DNA of 64,000 nucleotides from G963665925 sp963676345 (GCA_963676345.2 CAXXTS010000001.1:248001-312000), one strand, 5' to 3'; counted from the first letter of the stretch, positions 33,282 through 43,036 are shown. Program-made: numbers and translations. Notes: generated by a model not told the origin, from the sequence alone.

Positions 33282-34160
33282 ATGTCAAAGCTTTCAGGTA
33301 GCGGTTGCGAGATACTCATCGCTGAAAACGACAGACAGCCGCTGCGCGATATAGAGCGCAGTATTATAAAGAAGTTTAGACGAAAAACATGGACACAGTT
33401 TATAAAGGCAATCAAAGATTATGACCTCATCCAAGATGGTGATAAGATTGCGGTTGCTATTTCAGGCGGTAAGGACAGCCTACTGCTTGCAAAAATGTTT
33501 CAAGAGCTGCATCGACACGGGATGAAGAACTTTGAGCTTGAATTCATTTCTATGGATCCTGGATTCAATCCTGAGAACCGTGCTCTACTTGAAGAACACT
33601 GTGCCTATTTGAATATTCCGGTTAATATCTTTGAAAAAAACATATTCTCAGTTGTTGATGATATTGCCAACAACTACCCATGCTACTTATGCGCCAGAAT
33701 GCGCAGAGGGGCACTCTATGCCTTTGCAAAAGAAAAAGGCTGTAACAAGGTTGCACTGGGCCACCACTTTGATGATGTCATTGAAACGGTTATGATGAAT
33801 GTTCTGTGTGCAGGCAAATTTATGACTATGATGCCAAAGCTGAAAGCCACTAACTTTGAAGGCATGGAGCTGATTCGTCCACTCTATCTGCTAAGAGAAA
33901 AAGATATAAAAAAGTGGGCTTCCTGGAGTGGTCTTAACCCTATGAACTGCGGTTGTGTTGTGGCTGCTAAGAAGACCTCTTCTAAGAGACGCGAGGTTAA
34001 AGAGCTTATTGAAAACCTTGGAGCGTCATTCAAAGACGTTGAAAAGTCAATATTCCACTCTGCCAACAACGTCCACACTGATGCCATTTTGGGATGGTCA
34101 TCAGGTGGAGAGAAGCACTCTTTCTTAGATGATTATGATGCTATAAACGAAGAAGGCTAA
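33282..34160 (+). CDS. TtcA-like tRNA 2-thiolation protein (PP-loop ATPase)
   Basis: This cytoplasmic PP-loop protein of 292 residues is of the TtcA/TtuA group, which uses ATP and an iron-sulfur cluster to thiolate tRNA bases. The PP-loop AISGGKDSLLLAKMF (about residues 60-74), the cysteine motif CYLCARMRRGALYAFA (about 128-143, TtcA-type CxxC) and GHHFDDVIETVMMN are diagnostic. A third cysteine region (NCGCVV) lies in the C-terminal part. Several TtcA-like paralogues occur in Clostridia, so the exact tRNA position is unclear. AAGGAGG lies 5 nt before the ATG. It is monocistronic and convergent with the ornithine operon. Confidence 0.85.
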   Translation: MSKLSGSGCEILIAENDRQPLRDIERSIIKKFRRKTWTQFIKAIKDYDLIQDGDKIAVAISGGKDSLLLAKMFQELHRHGMKNFELEFISMDPGFNPENRALLEEHCAYLNIPVNIFEKNIFSVVDDIANNYPCYLCARMRRGALYAFAKEKGCNKVALGHHFDDVIETVMMNVLCAGKFMTMMPKLKATNFEGMELIRPLYLLREKDIKKWASWSGLNPMNCGCVVAAKKTSSKRREVKELIENLGASFKDVEKSIFHSANNVHTDAILGWSSGGEKHSFLDDYDAINEEG

Positions 34161-34166
34161 AACGCA

Positions 34167-34225
34167 ATGAACCCATCTGGTATACGAGCGAGGCAAAAGG
34201 CTCTAATACAGATGGGTTCATTTTT
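34167..34225. terminator. Bidirectional terminator ending the TtcA-like gene and the ornithine operon
   Basis: AATGAACCCATCTG pairs perfectly with CAGATGGGTTCATT across a 28-nt loop, with T-runs on both strands. Confidence 0.8.
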
Positions 34226-34246
34226 AATTTATAGTTCTATATTCGT

Positions 34247-34699
34247 TCATGTAATTCTTTGAAGAACTTCACGTGCTACATCCTTAACGCCACGTTCCCC
34301 TGATGTATCAATATTATCTAGGCAGGTTACCCTATCCCACATTTTCTTTTGAGTATCCAGCATTTTAACCGCTACACCAGGTAATTTACCTTGAAGCCTA
34401 TTTTCATATCTATGGCGAATAACTTCCAGACTTGCAGAAAACTTAACCAGATGTACACCTTCAATATTCACTAAGTCCGGAACTTTTCCAGCATCATCAA
34501 GCAAGTAGATCAATATATCTGCTTTACTGGCTGCCACGTTTTTAATCTGCTTTAAAAACAAACTCCATGCTTCCGTTTCATCGCACGAAAGACGTAAATA
34601 ATCTTTTCCTGTGACAATTTGAATATTCGATTTATCGCATATAAGTTCTGCAACACTAGATTTTCCAGTGCAGCACGGACCCATAAAAACAACAACCAC
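34247..34699 (-). CDS. Small P-loop NTPase/kinase-like protein in the ornithine operon
   Basis: This 150-residue cytoplasmic protein has a Walker A motif at its N-terminus (VVVFMGPCCTGKSSVAELI) and the layout of small AAA_33/adenylate-kinase-like kinases: ILIYLLDDAGKVP as a possible Walker B strand and a basic lid region (RHRYENRLQGKLPG). The substrate is unknown. It is the last gene of the ornithine operon, 35 nt after orr and before the shared terminator, so a role in ornithine or arginine metabolism, or in maturation of its enzymes, is possible but unproven. The start is a GTG with GAGGTGG just upstream. Confidence 0.65.
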   Translation of the reverse strand: MVVVFMGPCCTGKSSVAELICDKSNIQIVTGKDYLRLSCDETEAWSLFLKQIKNVAASKADILIYLLDDAGKVPDLVNIEGVHLVKFSASLEVIRHRYENRLQGKLPGVAVKMLDTQKKMWDRVTCLDNIDTSGERGVKDVAREVLQRIT

Positions 34700-34734
34700 C
34701 TTGCCACCTCATTTCATTTGAAATAGGACAAAGA

Positions 34735-35796
34735 CTACGACTCACATACCTTCTCAATATATTCTGATGTCGTAAGTGAGAGGAGTGCTCCGTATTCGAG
34801 CTTAAACTCAACAACATCTCCTACTTTGTATTCTCTATTTGCATCTGTCATGTTAAGCAGCAGGTGGTCGCTTGAGGACCCTAGAATTTCAATGCCCTCA
34901 TCCAGTGGAATCAGGTTAGATGGATCAACATCTTGTCGTCCTACAGCACATATGGCACGAAGCAGCATGCCTTTATCTTCAAAAGTAGGTGTGTTCCCAA
35001 AAGCATCCATGCCAATTGTTCCAATTGGTTTTGAGCCTTTAGTTTTAATTTCTACAATTTCAGTTTGAAGCTTAAACGCATCATCATAGGTATTTTCAAC
35101 AGCATCACCATATGCCGTTTCCCTGCCTAAAACAATGATTTCACCCATTCTGAGATTGTTCACTTTACCCGGCATAGTGCCTTTATCTAGCATGTAGAAT
35201 GAACTTGAGTTACCGCCTGTAATCATTTCAAGACTGATTTTGAATTTCTTTTCAATTTGCTCAGCAAGATGGCAAAGTTGACCAATATTATTTTCATCTG
35301 GTACAACGCCACCGTAGCATGTCAAGTTTACACCCAAACCGTAAAGCTCGACACCTTCAACTTTAAGAATTGCCTCAACCGTCTTGTCAATATCAGATGG
35401 TAGAACCCCTTCACGAAGGTCTCCCAAGTCTGTCATAAGTACAACTCGGTGCCTTGTGTTTTGCTTTAGAGCAGATTCACCCAGCGCCTTAATGGTTTCA
35501 AGCTCTGAATTGAGGCTAATATCTGCATAACGCACCACATCTTCCGCTTGAGAAATCATAGGAAGTCTTAGAAGGACCTTTTGTACATTGAGCTTCTCTA
35601 ACTTTTTCAGATTTTCTACACGGGAGTCTGCCAGGAACTTCACGCCGCCGTCCACCATGGCTTGTGCCGCTTGAGGCAATGCGCAAAATACCTTTGTAAC
35701 ACCCATAATATCTATATTATGTCCCTTACAAGCACTGGAAATTACTTCTGTATTGTGTTTAAGCTTTTTTAAATCAATTGTGACTCTTGGATACAT
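34735..35796 (-). CDS. orr: Ornithine racemase (alanine-racemase-fold PLP enzyme)
   Basis: This PLP-dependent racemase of 353 residues has the fold-type III alanine racemase barrel at its N-terminus (RVTIDLKKLKHNTEVIS; IMGVTKVFCA carrying the PLP lysine near residue 34). It should interconvert L- and D-ornithine, the substrate of the aminomutase encoded upstream. Its length and position behind oraSE match ornithine racemases of the clostridial pathway rather than the biosynthetic alanine racemase, which normally carries a longer C-terminal domain. It starts 10 nt after the mutL-like gene, with AGGGGGG upstream. Confidence 0.9.
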   Translation of the reverse strand: MYPRVTIDLKKLKHNTEVISSACKGHNIDIMGVTKVFCALPQAAQAMVDGGVKFLADSRVENLKKLEKLNVQKVLLRLPMISQAEDVVRYADISLNSELETIKALGESALKQNTRHRVVLMTDLGDLREGVLPSDIDKTVEAILKVEGVELYGLGVNLTCYGGVVPDENNIGQLCHLAEQIEKKFKISLEMITGGNSSSFYMLDKGTMPGKVNNLRMGEIIVLGRETAYGDAVENTYDDAFKLQTEIVEIKTKGSKPIGTIGMDAFGNTPTFEDKGMLLRAICAVGRQDVDPSNLIPLDEGIEILGSSSDHLLLNMTDANREYKVGDVVEFKLEYGALLSLTTSEYIEKVCES

Positions 35797-35806
35797 AAAA
35801 TCCCCC

Positions 35807-37180
35807 CTAAATAAGTTTCAGGCTCTTTTTCATCAACAGCAGCGCTGCTTCGGGATATTCTTTAGACAGAACACCAAGAGATGCCATAATATAATCATTG
35901 TCAACAAGGATCTTGCATTCAGTATTTGGCAGGAGCTTATCCCCTTTATTTGAAAGGGCGATTTTCTCCATGAGCTCCATACGATTTGGCAGTCTTGTAA
36001 GTGCACCACCTGTACCTACAATATACTGAATACCTGTTAAGTCCTTGCCTTCTGCTATTGTTTTCTTTCCTGAACCACCGTATAAATCTCTAAATCCACC
36101 CGCATGTCTATGGGCAGCTAGAACAACTGCTTCCTCTGTCAGTCTCTCTACAAATCTTTTTTGAAGGTCTGTCAACGGTATCGGCTGATGACCATCAATC
36201 AGTTCATTGACCTGATCCTCTGACAACGTCATATCTTTTGCAATTCTTTCAATTCCAATGAGTTCAACGACATTTTTCATGTTAACAAAAACACCTAAGT
36301 CGCCTTCTACGGTTCTTTTAGCAATGGGTTCAGGACTGATAAGAATGCGATTAACTTCTTCTGATCCATCTGTAACAGAGTGTAAATCCGTTGTCGCACC
36401 GCCTACATCCAATGTAATTAAATCACCAATTTCATTTTTGAGTAATTTAGACGCCTCCATAACAGAACCCGGTGTAGGAACGATATGCCCACTCACAACA
36501 TCGTGAATATGCTCCATACCCGGTGCATGGATAATATGCTTTTCAAACACATCTTGAATCACTTCTCTTGTTGGCTCTACATTTAAAACATCAATTTTTG
36601 GATAGACATTTTCTACGATAAAAAGTAAGTCCGATTTGCCGACCTCTTCGAAGATTTCCTTAATTTCCTCATGATTCTCCACATTTCCTGCATAAATAAC
36701 AGGAACATTTAAATCGAGTGCAGCTACAATTTCAGCGTTATGGATTGCAGTGTCCCGTTCTCCATAATCAACACCACCAGCTACGAGTATAATATTCGGT
36801 TTAATCTCCATGATTTTCTTCCTGTCCGACCTGCGCAGTTTGCCCGCCGTTACAAGGTGAATGTTGGCCCCTGCACCTAAAGCAGCTTCACGTGCCGCTT
36901 TGGCAGTCATATCATAAACCAGTCCGTGTACTGTCATTTTAAGACCGCCGGCCGCTGAAGAAGTGGCCATAAGCTCATCGTACTCTAACATATCTATTTG
37001 CATGTTTTTCTTAAGACTGTCTATGGCGCTATTCACACCTATTCGCACATCGCCTTCCAGTACTGAAGTTGGCGCTTGTCCTTGACCGATAAACTTTGGA
37101 TCGTCTGTATGGAGATCATTGAATGCGTTGACCACTGTTGTCGTACTGCCTATCTCTGCTACTAAAACGTCAACTTTCAT
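35807..37180 (-). CDS. MutL/GlmL-like reactivation ATPase for the aminomutase
   Basis: This protein of about 457 residues is of the MutL (glutamate mutase accessory) family, with an ASKHA-type ATPase fold. Phosphate-loop segments are VAEIGSTTTVVNAF at the N-terminus and LITLDVGGATTDLHSV in the middle. Family members are found beside B12-dependent aminomutases and are thought to reactivate or chaperone them; beside oraE this is the expected role. The ATG at 37180 has AAAGGA about 8 nt upstream. About 160 nt separate it from oraE, containing a small CATGT-CGG-ACATG hairpin, the widest gap within this part of the operon. Confidence 0.85.
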   Translation of the reverse strand: MKVDVLVAEIGSTTTVVNAFNDLHTDDPKFIGQGQAPTSVLEGDVRIGVNSAIDSLKKNMQIDMLEYDELMATSSAAGGLKMTVHGLVYDMTAKAAREAALGAGANIHLVTAGKLRRSDRKKIMEIKPNIILVAGGVDYGERDTAIHNAEIVAALDLNVPVIYAGNVENHEEIKEIFEEVGKSDLLFIVENVYPKIDVLNVEPTREVIQDVFEKHIIHAPGMEHIHDVVSGHIVPTPGSVMEASKLLKNEIGDLITLDVGGATTDLHSVTDGSEEVNRILISPEPIAKRTVEGDLGVFVNMKNVVELIGIERIAKDMTLSEDQVNELIDGHQPIPLTDLQKRFVERLTEEAVVLAAHRHAGGFRDLYGGSGKKTIAEGKDLTGIQYIVGTGGALTRLPNRMELMEKIALSNKGDKLLPNTECKILVDNDYIMASLGVLSKEYPEAALLLMKKSLKLI

Positions 37181-37348
37181 AATCTGCATCCTTCTTTCTG
37201 ATCCTCAGATGATCAAGTTATTTCTTTAACCATATGTGCAAAATGCACCCAGTTTCCATGTCGGACATGTCCACCGAGTGCATCATTCACACTTGGTCAG
37301 CCAGAAAAGCCCTGACATCTGACCATTTATACTTTTTTAATGCTATAA

Positions 37349-39556
37349 TTATGCACCTTGAATTTCTTTTCTGCGCTTAACCATTGCTGTAGCAACGTGA
37401 ACACCTTTCGTTCCTCTACCGAAACCAGCATCCATACCATTTTTAACAGCGATTTCAGGTGTTACCTGTGTACCACCTGCACAGATTACAAGCTTATCAC
37501 GAACGCCTTTTTCAGTTGCATAGTCGTGAATACGCTTCATGTTTTTATAGTGAATATCATCATGTGAGATGATTGTTGAAGCAAGAATTGCATCAGCATT
37601 TAGCTCGATTGCTGCGTCAACCAGCTTTTCAACTGGGCAAGACGTACCTAGGTACTCAACTTCAACGCCCCACTTCTCAATACCACCATGCTTAATATCG
37701 ATAACTTCACGAAGACCAACAGAGTGCTCATCTTCGCCAACTGTTGCTGCAACAACCTTCATTGGATTTTTCTCCATTTCAGCCCACAGCTCATCGTTAG
37801 ACATGATTTCTGGCTCTGGTGGAATCTCCAGCTTAGAAATATCAACTGAGAAGTCCAGCTTGCCTTTAACCTGAACACGAGCACCTTCAGCGCCGTGAAG
37901 CACTTCACAGTGAATCATTTCAGGATCTTGGAGGTTCATATGTTTTGCGAACTCCAGTGCAGCCGCTTGAGCAACGCGAGGCTCAGTTGGAAGGAAGAGT
38001 TCCACAACAACTGTACCGTCTGCAAGCCACTCAACTTCAGGCTTAATCAAATTAGAGTTTCTATATTCTTCACTCTCATCCATACGAACATTCACGTTAT
38101 CCGTCTCATCCAGCTCGTCGATATAAATAATCTTCTCTGGCTTTTCAAGTGTACAACCATCCATCAAATCAGATGGATTAGAAGCACCATACTGCTCGAT
38201 ATTGTTGTTGCCGTAGTGTGCCGTAACAGGCGCCATGTAGTCTTCATCACGCTTGTAAACCGTACCAGCACCGATACCGCCTTCGATTTGACGTGCAATA
38301 CCATCGCCATTACGCTCTGGATATTCACCTGAGTCTACAAAGAAGCCTTTTTCTACCGCTTCAAAGTATCCGCCAACTTCAATCATTTCTTCAAGATATA
38401 GTACAGCTCTTTCGTGAAGTTCTCTTACCTTGTCACGAAGGTAGCCTTCATTTTTAAGATCAACCATTTCCATAAGTCCATCCATCCCCACAAGTGACTG
38501 TTTAGCAGTGTCACATGCTTCGATGTTGTACATATGCCATGGAACATTACGGCCTTCATCCGGTGTAATTGTTGACTGAATGTCAGCACGAGTCAATTTA
38601 GAAATCATCATATTCATAACGTGCGTAACTGTCGCTTCACGTGATGAAGATGTTACATACTTTGTATTTTGCTGTGCACGCATTTTGTACTCAGTGAAGA
38701 ACTCACGAAGTGCTACTGCGTACGGCAGGTCATAGCGCATGCAAGGGATTGGTGCAGCTGTTGGAGGAACAGTCGAAAGACAAATGTTCTCCTTTTTCAT
38801 ACCCACTTTGTGAGAGAAAATTGAGTTAAGACCATGCTGTACAATCAGCTCTGGCATAACTTTCCAAGCATCACGTGCAGTCGCATTGGCATTGTGCGCA
38901 CCATCGATCTGAGCCATATCGGCCCATGCCATAACCTTCTTAGATTCAGCAGCATCGATGAAAGAACGTACCATGTTTACGTTTCTGTATAGTACATTGT
39001 ACTGTGGATCCTGGTGAGCGCCGTTTACGCCTTCTTCAGCGAACATAACTGCGATATCTGGACCAGCAACACCCGAAACATATGAATGGTAATTGATTGG
39101 ACGACCTACTTCATCTTCAATCATATCCAGTGCTTTTCTATGTGCACGAACTTGTTTACGTGTAATCGGAACACCGCCAATACCTTGTGGTGAACCTTCA
39201 ATTAGACCGTCATAGTGAGACTGACCCGCAGTACGGATAACCATGATATGGTCAGCGCCATGCCAAGCTGTCATACGCATACGACGGATATCATCTTCAA
39301 AACGACCTGATGCAATTTCAGTTGTGATAACTTCTTGTGGCTGTGGATCTAGATTTTCAAAGTATTGTACAGCAGCTGGAATACCAATGCTATTTTCTAG
39401 TGGCTCAGAACACTCTTTGAAAATGTGTCCACCCATTTCAAGGTCTTCAACTTTCTTTCTCCAAGTCCAGCCACGTCTTCTTGGGCGGTAATTTTCAAGA
39501 TCCGAAAGAATCTCGCGAACGTCCATTTTTTCTGTTGGATTAAGTTTCTTAGTCAT
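37349..39556 (-). CDS. oraE: D-ornithine 4,5-aminomutase, large subunit
   Basis: This is the large subunit (735 residues) of the adenosylcobalamin- and PLP-dependent enzyme that converts D-ornithine to 2,4-diaminopentanoate. The first about 600 residues form the substrate/PLP barrel; the C-terminal part is the Rossmann-like cobalamin domain with the base-off motif DEHSVG (DxHxxG) and the GGTQVTPEIA glycine loop. A lysine in VIDIKHGGIEKWG just after the motif is a candidate for the PLP-binding residue known from the family. The RBS AAGGGGGG lies upstream of the ATG, 2 nt after oraS. Confidence 0.96.
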   Translation of the reverse strand: MTKKLNPTEKMDVREILSDLENYRPRRRGWTWRKKVEDLEMGGHIFKECSEPLENSIGIPAAVQYFENLDPQPQEVITTEIASGRFEDDIRRMRMTAWHGADHIMVIRTAGQSHYDGLIEGSPQGIGGVPITRKQVRAHRKALDMIEDEVGRPINYHSYVSGVAGPDIAVMFAEEGVNGAHQDPQYNVLYRNVNMVRSFIDAAESKKVMAWADMAQIDGAHNANATARDAWKVMPELIVQHGLNSIFSHKVGMKKENICLSTVPPTAAPIPCMRYDLPYAVALREFFTEYKMRAQQNTKYVTSSSREATVTHVMNMMISKLTRADIQSTITPDEGRNVPWHMYNIEACDTAKQSLVGMDGLMEMVDLKNEGYLRDKVRELHERAVLYLEEMIEVGGYFEAVEKGFFVDSGEYPERNGDGIARQIEGGIGAGTVYKRDEDYMAPVTAHYGNNNIEQYGASNPSDLMDGCTLEKPEKIIYIDELDETDNVNVRMDESEEYRNSNLIKPEVEWLADGTVVVELFLPTEPRVAQAAALEFAKHMNLQDPEMIHCEVLHGAEGARVQVKGKLDFSVDISKLEIPPEPEIMSNDELWAEMEKNPMKVVAATVGEDEHSVGLREVIDIKHGGIEKWGVEVEYLGTSCPVEKLVDAAIELNADAILASTIISHDDIHYKNMKRIHDYATEKGVRDKLVICAGGTQVTPEIAVKNGMDAGFGRGTKGVHVATAMVKRRKEIQGA

Positions 39557-39558
39557 GA

Positions 39559-39933
39559 TTATTTACCCCCCTTGAAGATTTTTACTGCATCTTCCCAGTG
39601 CTTGCCGTCCATAAGCTCAAGGCCGCATTCGCGGATATCCATGTTCTTTTCTTTAGCAACACGGTAAATAACGTGTCCAACACCCTTGCCCATTAGACCA
39701 TGGTCAATTGCCTGCTCAACAAGAGGCTTAGCTTCTAGACTTGAGAAACCCATGCGTAGAAGTACAGAACGCTCAACTGATGGAGACGTGTGTGTTTTTG
39801 CAAGGTCTAGCAGTGGATCCACTACCTTGCCTGCAAGTTCCCAAAAGCGCGCTTTAAGCTCTTCGTCGCTTAGGTTTTCCAGATGCTTACGACGTGCTGC
39901 GTAATCATCCTCTCTCTTCATTAGACCTTTCAT
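39559..39933 (-). CDS. oraS: D-ornithine 4,5-aminomutase, small subunit
   Basis: This small subunit of about 124 residues binds OraE and is required for activity. The product MKGLMKREDDYAARRKHLEN followed by LSDEELKARFWELAGKVVDPL matches the family, whose members have about 120 residues. I place the start at the ATG at 39933, where GGAGGG lies 6 nt upstream; the GTG seven codons earlier would give a longer, atypical N-terminus. It lies between ortB and oraE. Confidence 0.93.
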   Translation of the reverse strand: MKGLMKREDDYAARRKHLENLSDEELKARFWELAGKVVDPLLDLAKTHTSPSVERSVLLRMGFSSLEAKPLVEQAIDHGLMGKGVGHVIYRVAKEKNMDIRECGLELMDGKHWEDAVKIFKGGK

Positions 39934-40027
39934 CAAATCCCTCCGTTTTCTCACTGCTGCATGTATCTCACCTTATACAGCTCCAGTGTTTACATAATTA
40001 ATTTATGTTATAACTATATTTATCTAT

Positions 40028-41446
40028 CTACTTCACTGTTGCACCAAGTTCTTTAAGTGCGTCAAGAACATAAGCCTCACTTGTACGTGTATCATCTACA
40101 AGGAATTCTACATCTGCTTTTGAAAGCGTACCGTCAGAGCTTTGCTTTACAGCGTTTTTGATAAGTGATTTTTTAATTTTGTCGATATCAAGATCATTGA
40201 CTTGAATGAGTTTTGGATGCTCAGGCATGATAATTGTTGTACCTGGAACTTCTTCTTGAGGATTTCCAAATTTAACGTCAATGCCGTTATCTCTCGCAAA
40301 AGACAGCTGTGGCTGAATGTGCTTGCCTGCGCCAGTGTACTCTGTCTCTTGAACGATGATGATTTGATCTTCATCCATTTCCTGTGCAAGTGCAAATGCT
40401 GCTGCAAGAGATGTATTTCCTGCTGGACCTCTTTCCATGCCCTCAATTTGAGCAAGAACTTCAGTCATATAGAATACTTCACCTTGCTTAACCGTCACAT
40501 AGCGGTCCATGTAGCGCATTGGACGTGCTGCTGATCTTGGTACATCTGAACGATCTGGCCATGTTGAGAAAGGAATACCAAACCCAGTATGTCCAGTCGT
40601 GAATGATTTTCTGTTAAACTGCTTGTCGCTTGCCATATGAAGACCACTTAGGTCAACAGAAGCACCAACAACCTGAACGCCAGTTGCGCCAGCCTTGTTA
40701 AGGCCACGTGCAGTTCCTGTAAGGTTACCGCCACCCGCATTTGTACAAACAACTACATCTGGGTCACGTCCAACCATTTCACGCATTTGAATTGCCAGTT
40801 CATAACCTAGTGTTTCAACACCTGCAATACCAAATGGTGTGTATAGAGAAGCGTTAAAGTATCCTGTTTCTTCAAGCAGTGTCAGGAATGTATAGAAAAG
40901 TTCCGGACCCACTGTAAGTTGAACAACTTCTGCGCCATAAGCTTCACATTTTCTTGCTTTTTCAATAATTTCAGGCTGACCTTTGTACTCAGAGTCAAAA
41001 CACTCTTGAACAATAATACATTTTAGGCCATGAATTGCAGCTTGCGATGCCACTGCAGCACCGTAGTTTCCTGATGTAGCAGCAATAACGCCTTTGTAAC
41101 CCAGCTTTTTAGCATGGTATACAGAACATGCTGCGCGACGTGCTTTATAGCTTCCTGATGGATTTGCCGCTTCATCCTTAACAAAGATACGCGCGCCTTT
41201 ACCTTCTGGAGCCATTTTTCTTGCGAGTTTTGTCAGGTTTTTCAGTTCAAAAATCGGTGTATTTCCAACGCCACCTTCTTTTTGAATTTGCTGAACTTCT
41301 TCTATTGTGTAACCCGTTTCTTTCATCATTTTTTCGTAGTCAAAACCGATGCCTTCATTCTCAAATGCATCATAGTCAAGTCCAACTGCTTCTTTCATGA
41401 TTTCAGTTCTACGGGCCATTACTGCTGAATATGAATTATCCTTCAT
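40028..41446 (-). CDS. ortB: 2-amino-4-oxopentanoate thiolase, beta subunit (PLP)
   Basis: This PLP-dependent subunit of about 472 residues, with the cysteine-synthase/threonine-synthase-like fold, performs the CoA-dependent cleavage of 2-amino-4-oxopentanoate to alanine and acetyl-CoA. The PLP lysine lies in NPSGSYKARRAACSVYHA (about residue 100), and the phosphate loop is TNAGGGNLTGTARGL. The ATG at 41446 has GGAGGTGA 5 nt upstream and overlaps the end of ortA by 11 nt; a longer frame upstream would overlap ortA far more. It forms the last step of the ornithine route with ortA. Confidence 0.94.
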   Translation of the reverse strand: MKDNSYSAVMARRTEIMKEAVGLDYDAFENEGIGFDYEKMMKETGYTIEEVQQIQKEGGVGNTPIFELKNLTKLARKMAPEGKGARIFVKDEAANPSGSYKARRAACSVYHAKKLGYKGVIAATSGNYGAAVASQAAIHGLKCIIVQECFDSEYKGQPEIIEKARKCEAYGAEVVQLTVGPELFYTFLTLLEETGYFNASLYTPFGIAGVETLGYELAIQMREMVGRDPDVVVCTNAGGGNLTGTARGLNKAGATGVQVVGASVDLSGLHMASDKQFNRKSFTTGHTGFGIPFSTWPDRSDVPRSAARPMRYMDRYVTVKQGEVFYMTEVLAQIEGMERGPAGNTSLAAAFALAQEMDEDQIIIVQETEYTGAGKHIQPQLSFARDNGIDVKFGNPQEEVPGTTIIMPEHPKLIQVNDLDIDKIKKSLIKNAVKQSSDGTLSKADVEFLVDDTRTSEAYVLDALKELGATVK

Positions 41447-41753
41447 TCGACTCACCTCCGAAGAGAATTTCACGGAGCTGAAGACCAATTTGCAGGAGCT
41501 CCGGCACGCAATTTCCAAAAGAGTGAGAGTATGTCGGCAGTAGCTCGACTAGCTCTCCTTGTGCTATACGGCCTGTTAGTGTTTTAACTGTTACAGTATC
41601 ACCAAGCTGTGCTTCGCTTTCTTGCAAGAACCCTTTTGTCCAGATTTCAAGCGGTACGGCTTTTGTATCATCCGGGATTTGAGGTGCGCGCTGCTCTGAT
41701 GTCAAAACTATTCCGTGCACACGTACCCATTCACCTTTTCTGGCTGCTGCCAT
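41436..41753 (-). CDS. ortA: 2-amino-4-oxopentanoate thiolase, alpha subunit
   Basis: This small subunit of 105 residues belongs to the AKP thiolase. The family-typical opening is GEWVRVHGIVLTSEQRAPQIPDD, followed by PLEIWTKGFLQ and a PTYSHSFG segment near residue 80. It has no catalytic motif of its own that I can point to; it is defined by family and by overlap with ortB. GGAAGG precedes the ATG. It is the second gene of the ornithine operon. Confidence 0.93.
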   Translation of the reverse strand: MAAARKGEWVRVHGIVLTSEQRAPQIPDDTKAVPLEIWTKGFLQESEAQLGDTVTVKTLTGRIAQGELVELLPTYSHSFGNCVPELLQIGLQLREILFGGESNEG

Positions 41754-41872
41754 GTGAACACCTTCCTTCTAATAACAATGCGCTCTATGCGCGTATATCT
41801 ACAAATACACTGCGAAATGACTCATGAACGATTGGCATTCCTTCGTCATTTCGCAGATGAAATTATCTAAAA

Positions 41873-42925
41873 TTACTTACAGAATCTTCTGTAGTCACCA
41901 GCAACGATTCTTGGAACTGGCAGGTCGATCATAGTCTTAAGACCTGGGTCAGCATTGATTACTTGAGGAATCATGTTTACGCACATTGCGATTGTACCCA
42001 GTCCACCTTCAACTTCTGGGGAAGTTTTCATGTTTACTTCTGGTGTACCTTTAATAGTTACATAATCGCCAGTGTAAGTGCCTTCCATTTCAGGTTCGAT
42101 TTGCTGTGGGTGAATCATGTCGATTTTAACTTCACCATTGATGAAACCTTGACCCGTCATATTAACACCAGCAACGTTACCAGCGGCTGCGAATCCGTAA
42201 GGCGACTTTCTATCTACTGTTGTTACGATTGGCTTCATTTGTTGTTCGAACTTATCTATGTCCCAACCAATTGCATCAGCAATCATGCCAACTGACTCAT
42301 GGAAACCAACGTGACCAGCAAGTGTACCATCATCAACACCTTTGTTGAACTCATCAACAGTGATGCCAACGCCTTGTTCTTCCATAACAGCAGGGCCAAA
42401 TGGAGAAAGTGAATTAACACGCTTGGCTTCAATGTGTTCTACGTCAGTCATGCATGCAGTCATAACGCAAACAAGCATATCCATAATGTGACCTGGGTTG
42501 ATACCTGTACCTAGAATTGAAACGCCATTTTCTTTAGCGATTTTGTCAAGTTCAGCTGCAAGCTCAGGGTTTTGAGCTTGTGGGTATGCCATTTCCTCAG
42601 CAGTTGAAATAACATTTACCTTTTGCTCTAAGCAGTATTTTAGTCTTGGGAATGCTTTTTCAGTGAAAGAATCAGTTGCACAAAGTGCGATGTCACAGCA
42701 CTTTTCTGTCAGTACTTCTTCAATGTTTGGGTTGATTAGAACTTCTGGTCCGTCGCCTCTTTCAACACCCAGTACATCGCGGAAGTCTTTACCAACGCGT
42801 GTATCATGTCTGTCGCACACGCCAACAATTTCAATACCTTTTCTGTCTAGTAGTACACGTGCCATGCCACTACCCATTGCGCCGAAGCCCCAGATTACAA
42901 CCTTTACATTATCTTTTCTCATCAT
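41873..42925 (-). CDS. ord: 2,4-diaminopentanoate dehydrogenase
   Basis: This NAD(P)-dependent amino-acid dehydrogenase of 350 residues oxidatively deaminates 2,4-diaminopentanoate to 2-amino-4-oxopentanoate. The N-terminal Rossmann fold has VIWGFGAMGSGMARVLLDRKG, and the rest resembles dihydrodipicolinate reductase-like dehydrogenases, with LGTGINPGHIMDMLV in the middle. It is the first gene of the operon. GGAGGG lies upstream of the ATG. The 85-nt leader starts at the sigma-54 promoter at 43020-43036. Confidence 0.95.
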   Translation of the reverse strand: MMRKDNVKVVIWGFGAMGSGMARVLLDRKGIEIVGVCDRHDTRVGKDFRDVLGVERGDGPEVLINPNIEEVLTEKCCDIALCATDSFTEKAFPRLKYCLEQKVNVISTAEEMAYPQAQNPELAAELDKIAKENGVSILGTGINPGHIMDMLVCVMTACMTDVEHIEAKRVNSLSPFGPAVMEEQGVGITVDEFNKGVDDGTLAGHVGFHESVGMIADAIGWDIDKFEQQMKPIVTTVDRKSPYGFAAAGNVAGVNMTGQGFINGEVKIDMIHPQQIEPEMEGTYTGDYVTIKGTPEVNMKTSPEVEGGLGTIAMCVNMIPQVINADPGLKTMIDLPVPRIVAGDYRRFCK

Positions 42926-43019
42926 CTTTAAGACCCTCCAAGTTTAGAAACTATTATTCTCGAAAGACAAGTCGTCCATTTTCGAGATTTGTTTATCACG
43001 ATAAGTCGCCAATATATAT

Positions 43020-43036
43020 TGCAAATCGCGTGCCAA
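43020..43036 (-). promoter_or_regulatory. Sigma-54 (-24/-12) promoter of the ornithine operon
   Basis: The minus strand reads TTGGCACGCGATTTGCA, matching the consensus TGGCACG-N4-TTGC at every defined position. Transcription should start about 85 nt before the ord ATG and requires an enhancer-binding activator. Confidence 0.92.

Noticed and set aside
37349..41446. Lysine 5,6-aminomutase and its pathway
   Set aside because: The operon contains ord, ortA, ortB and a small OraS-type subunit, which fit ornithine rather than lysine fermentation.
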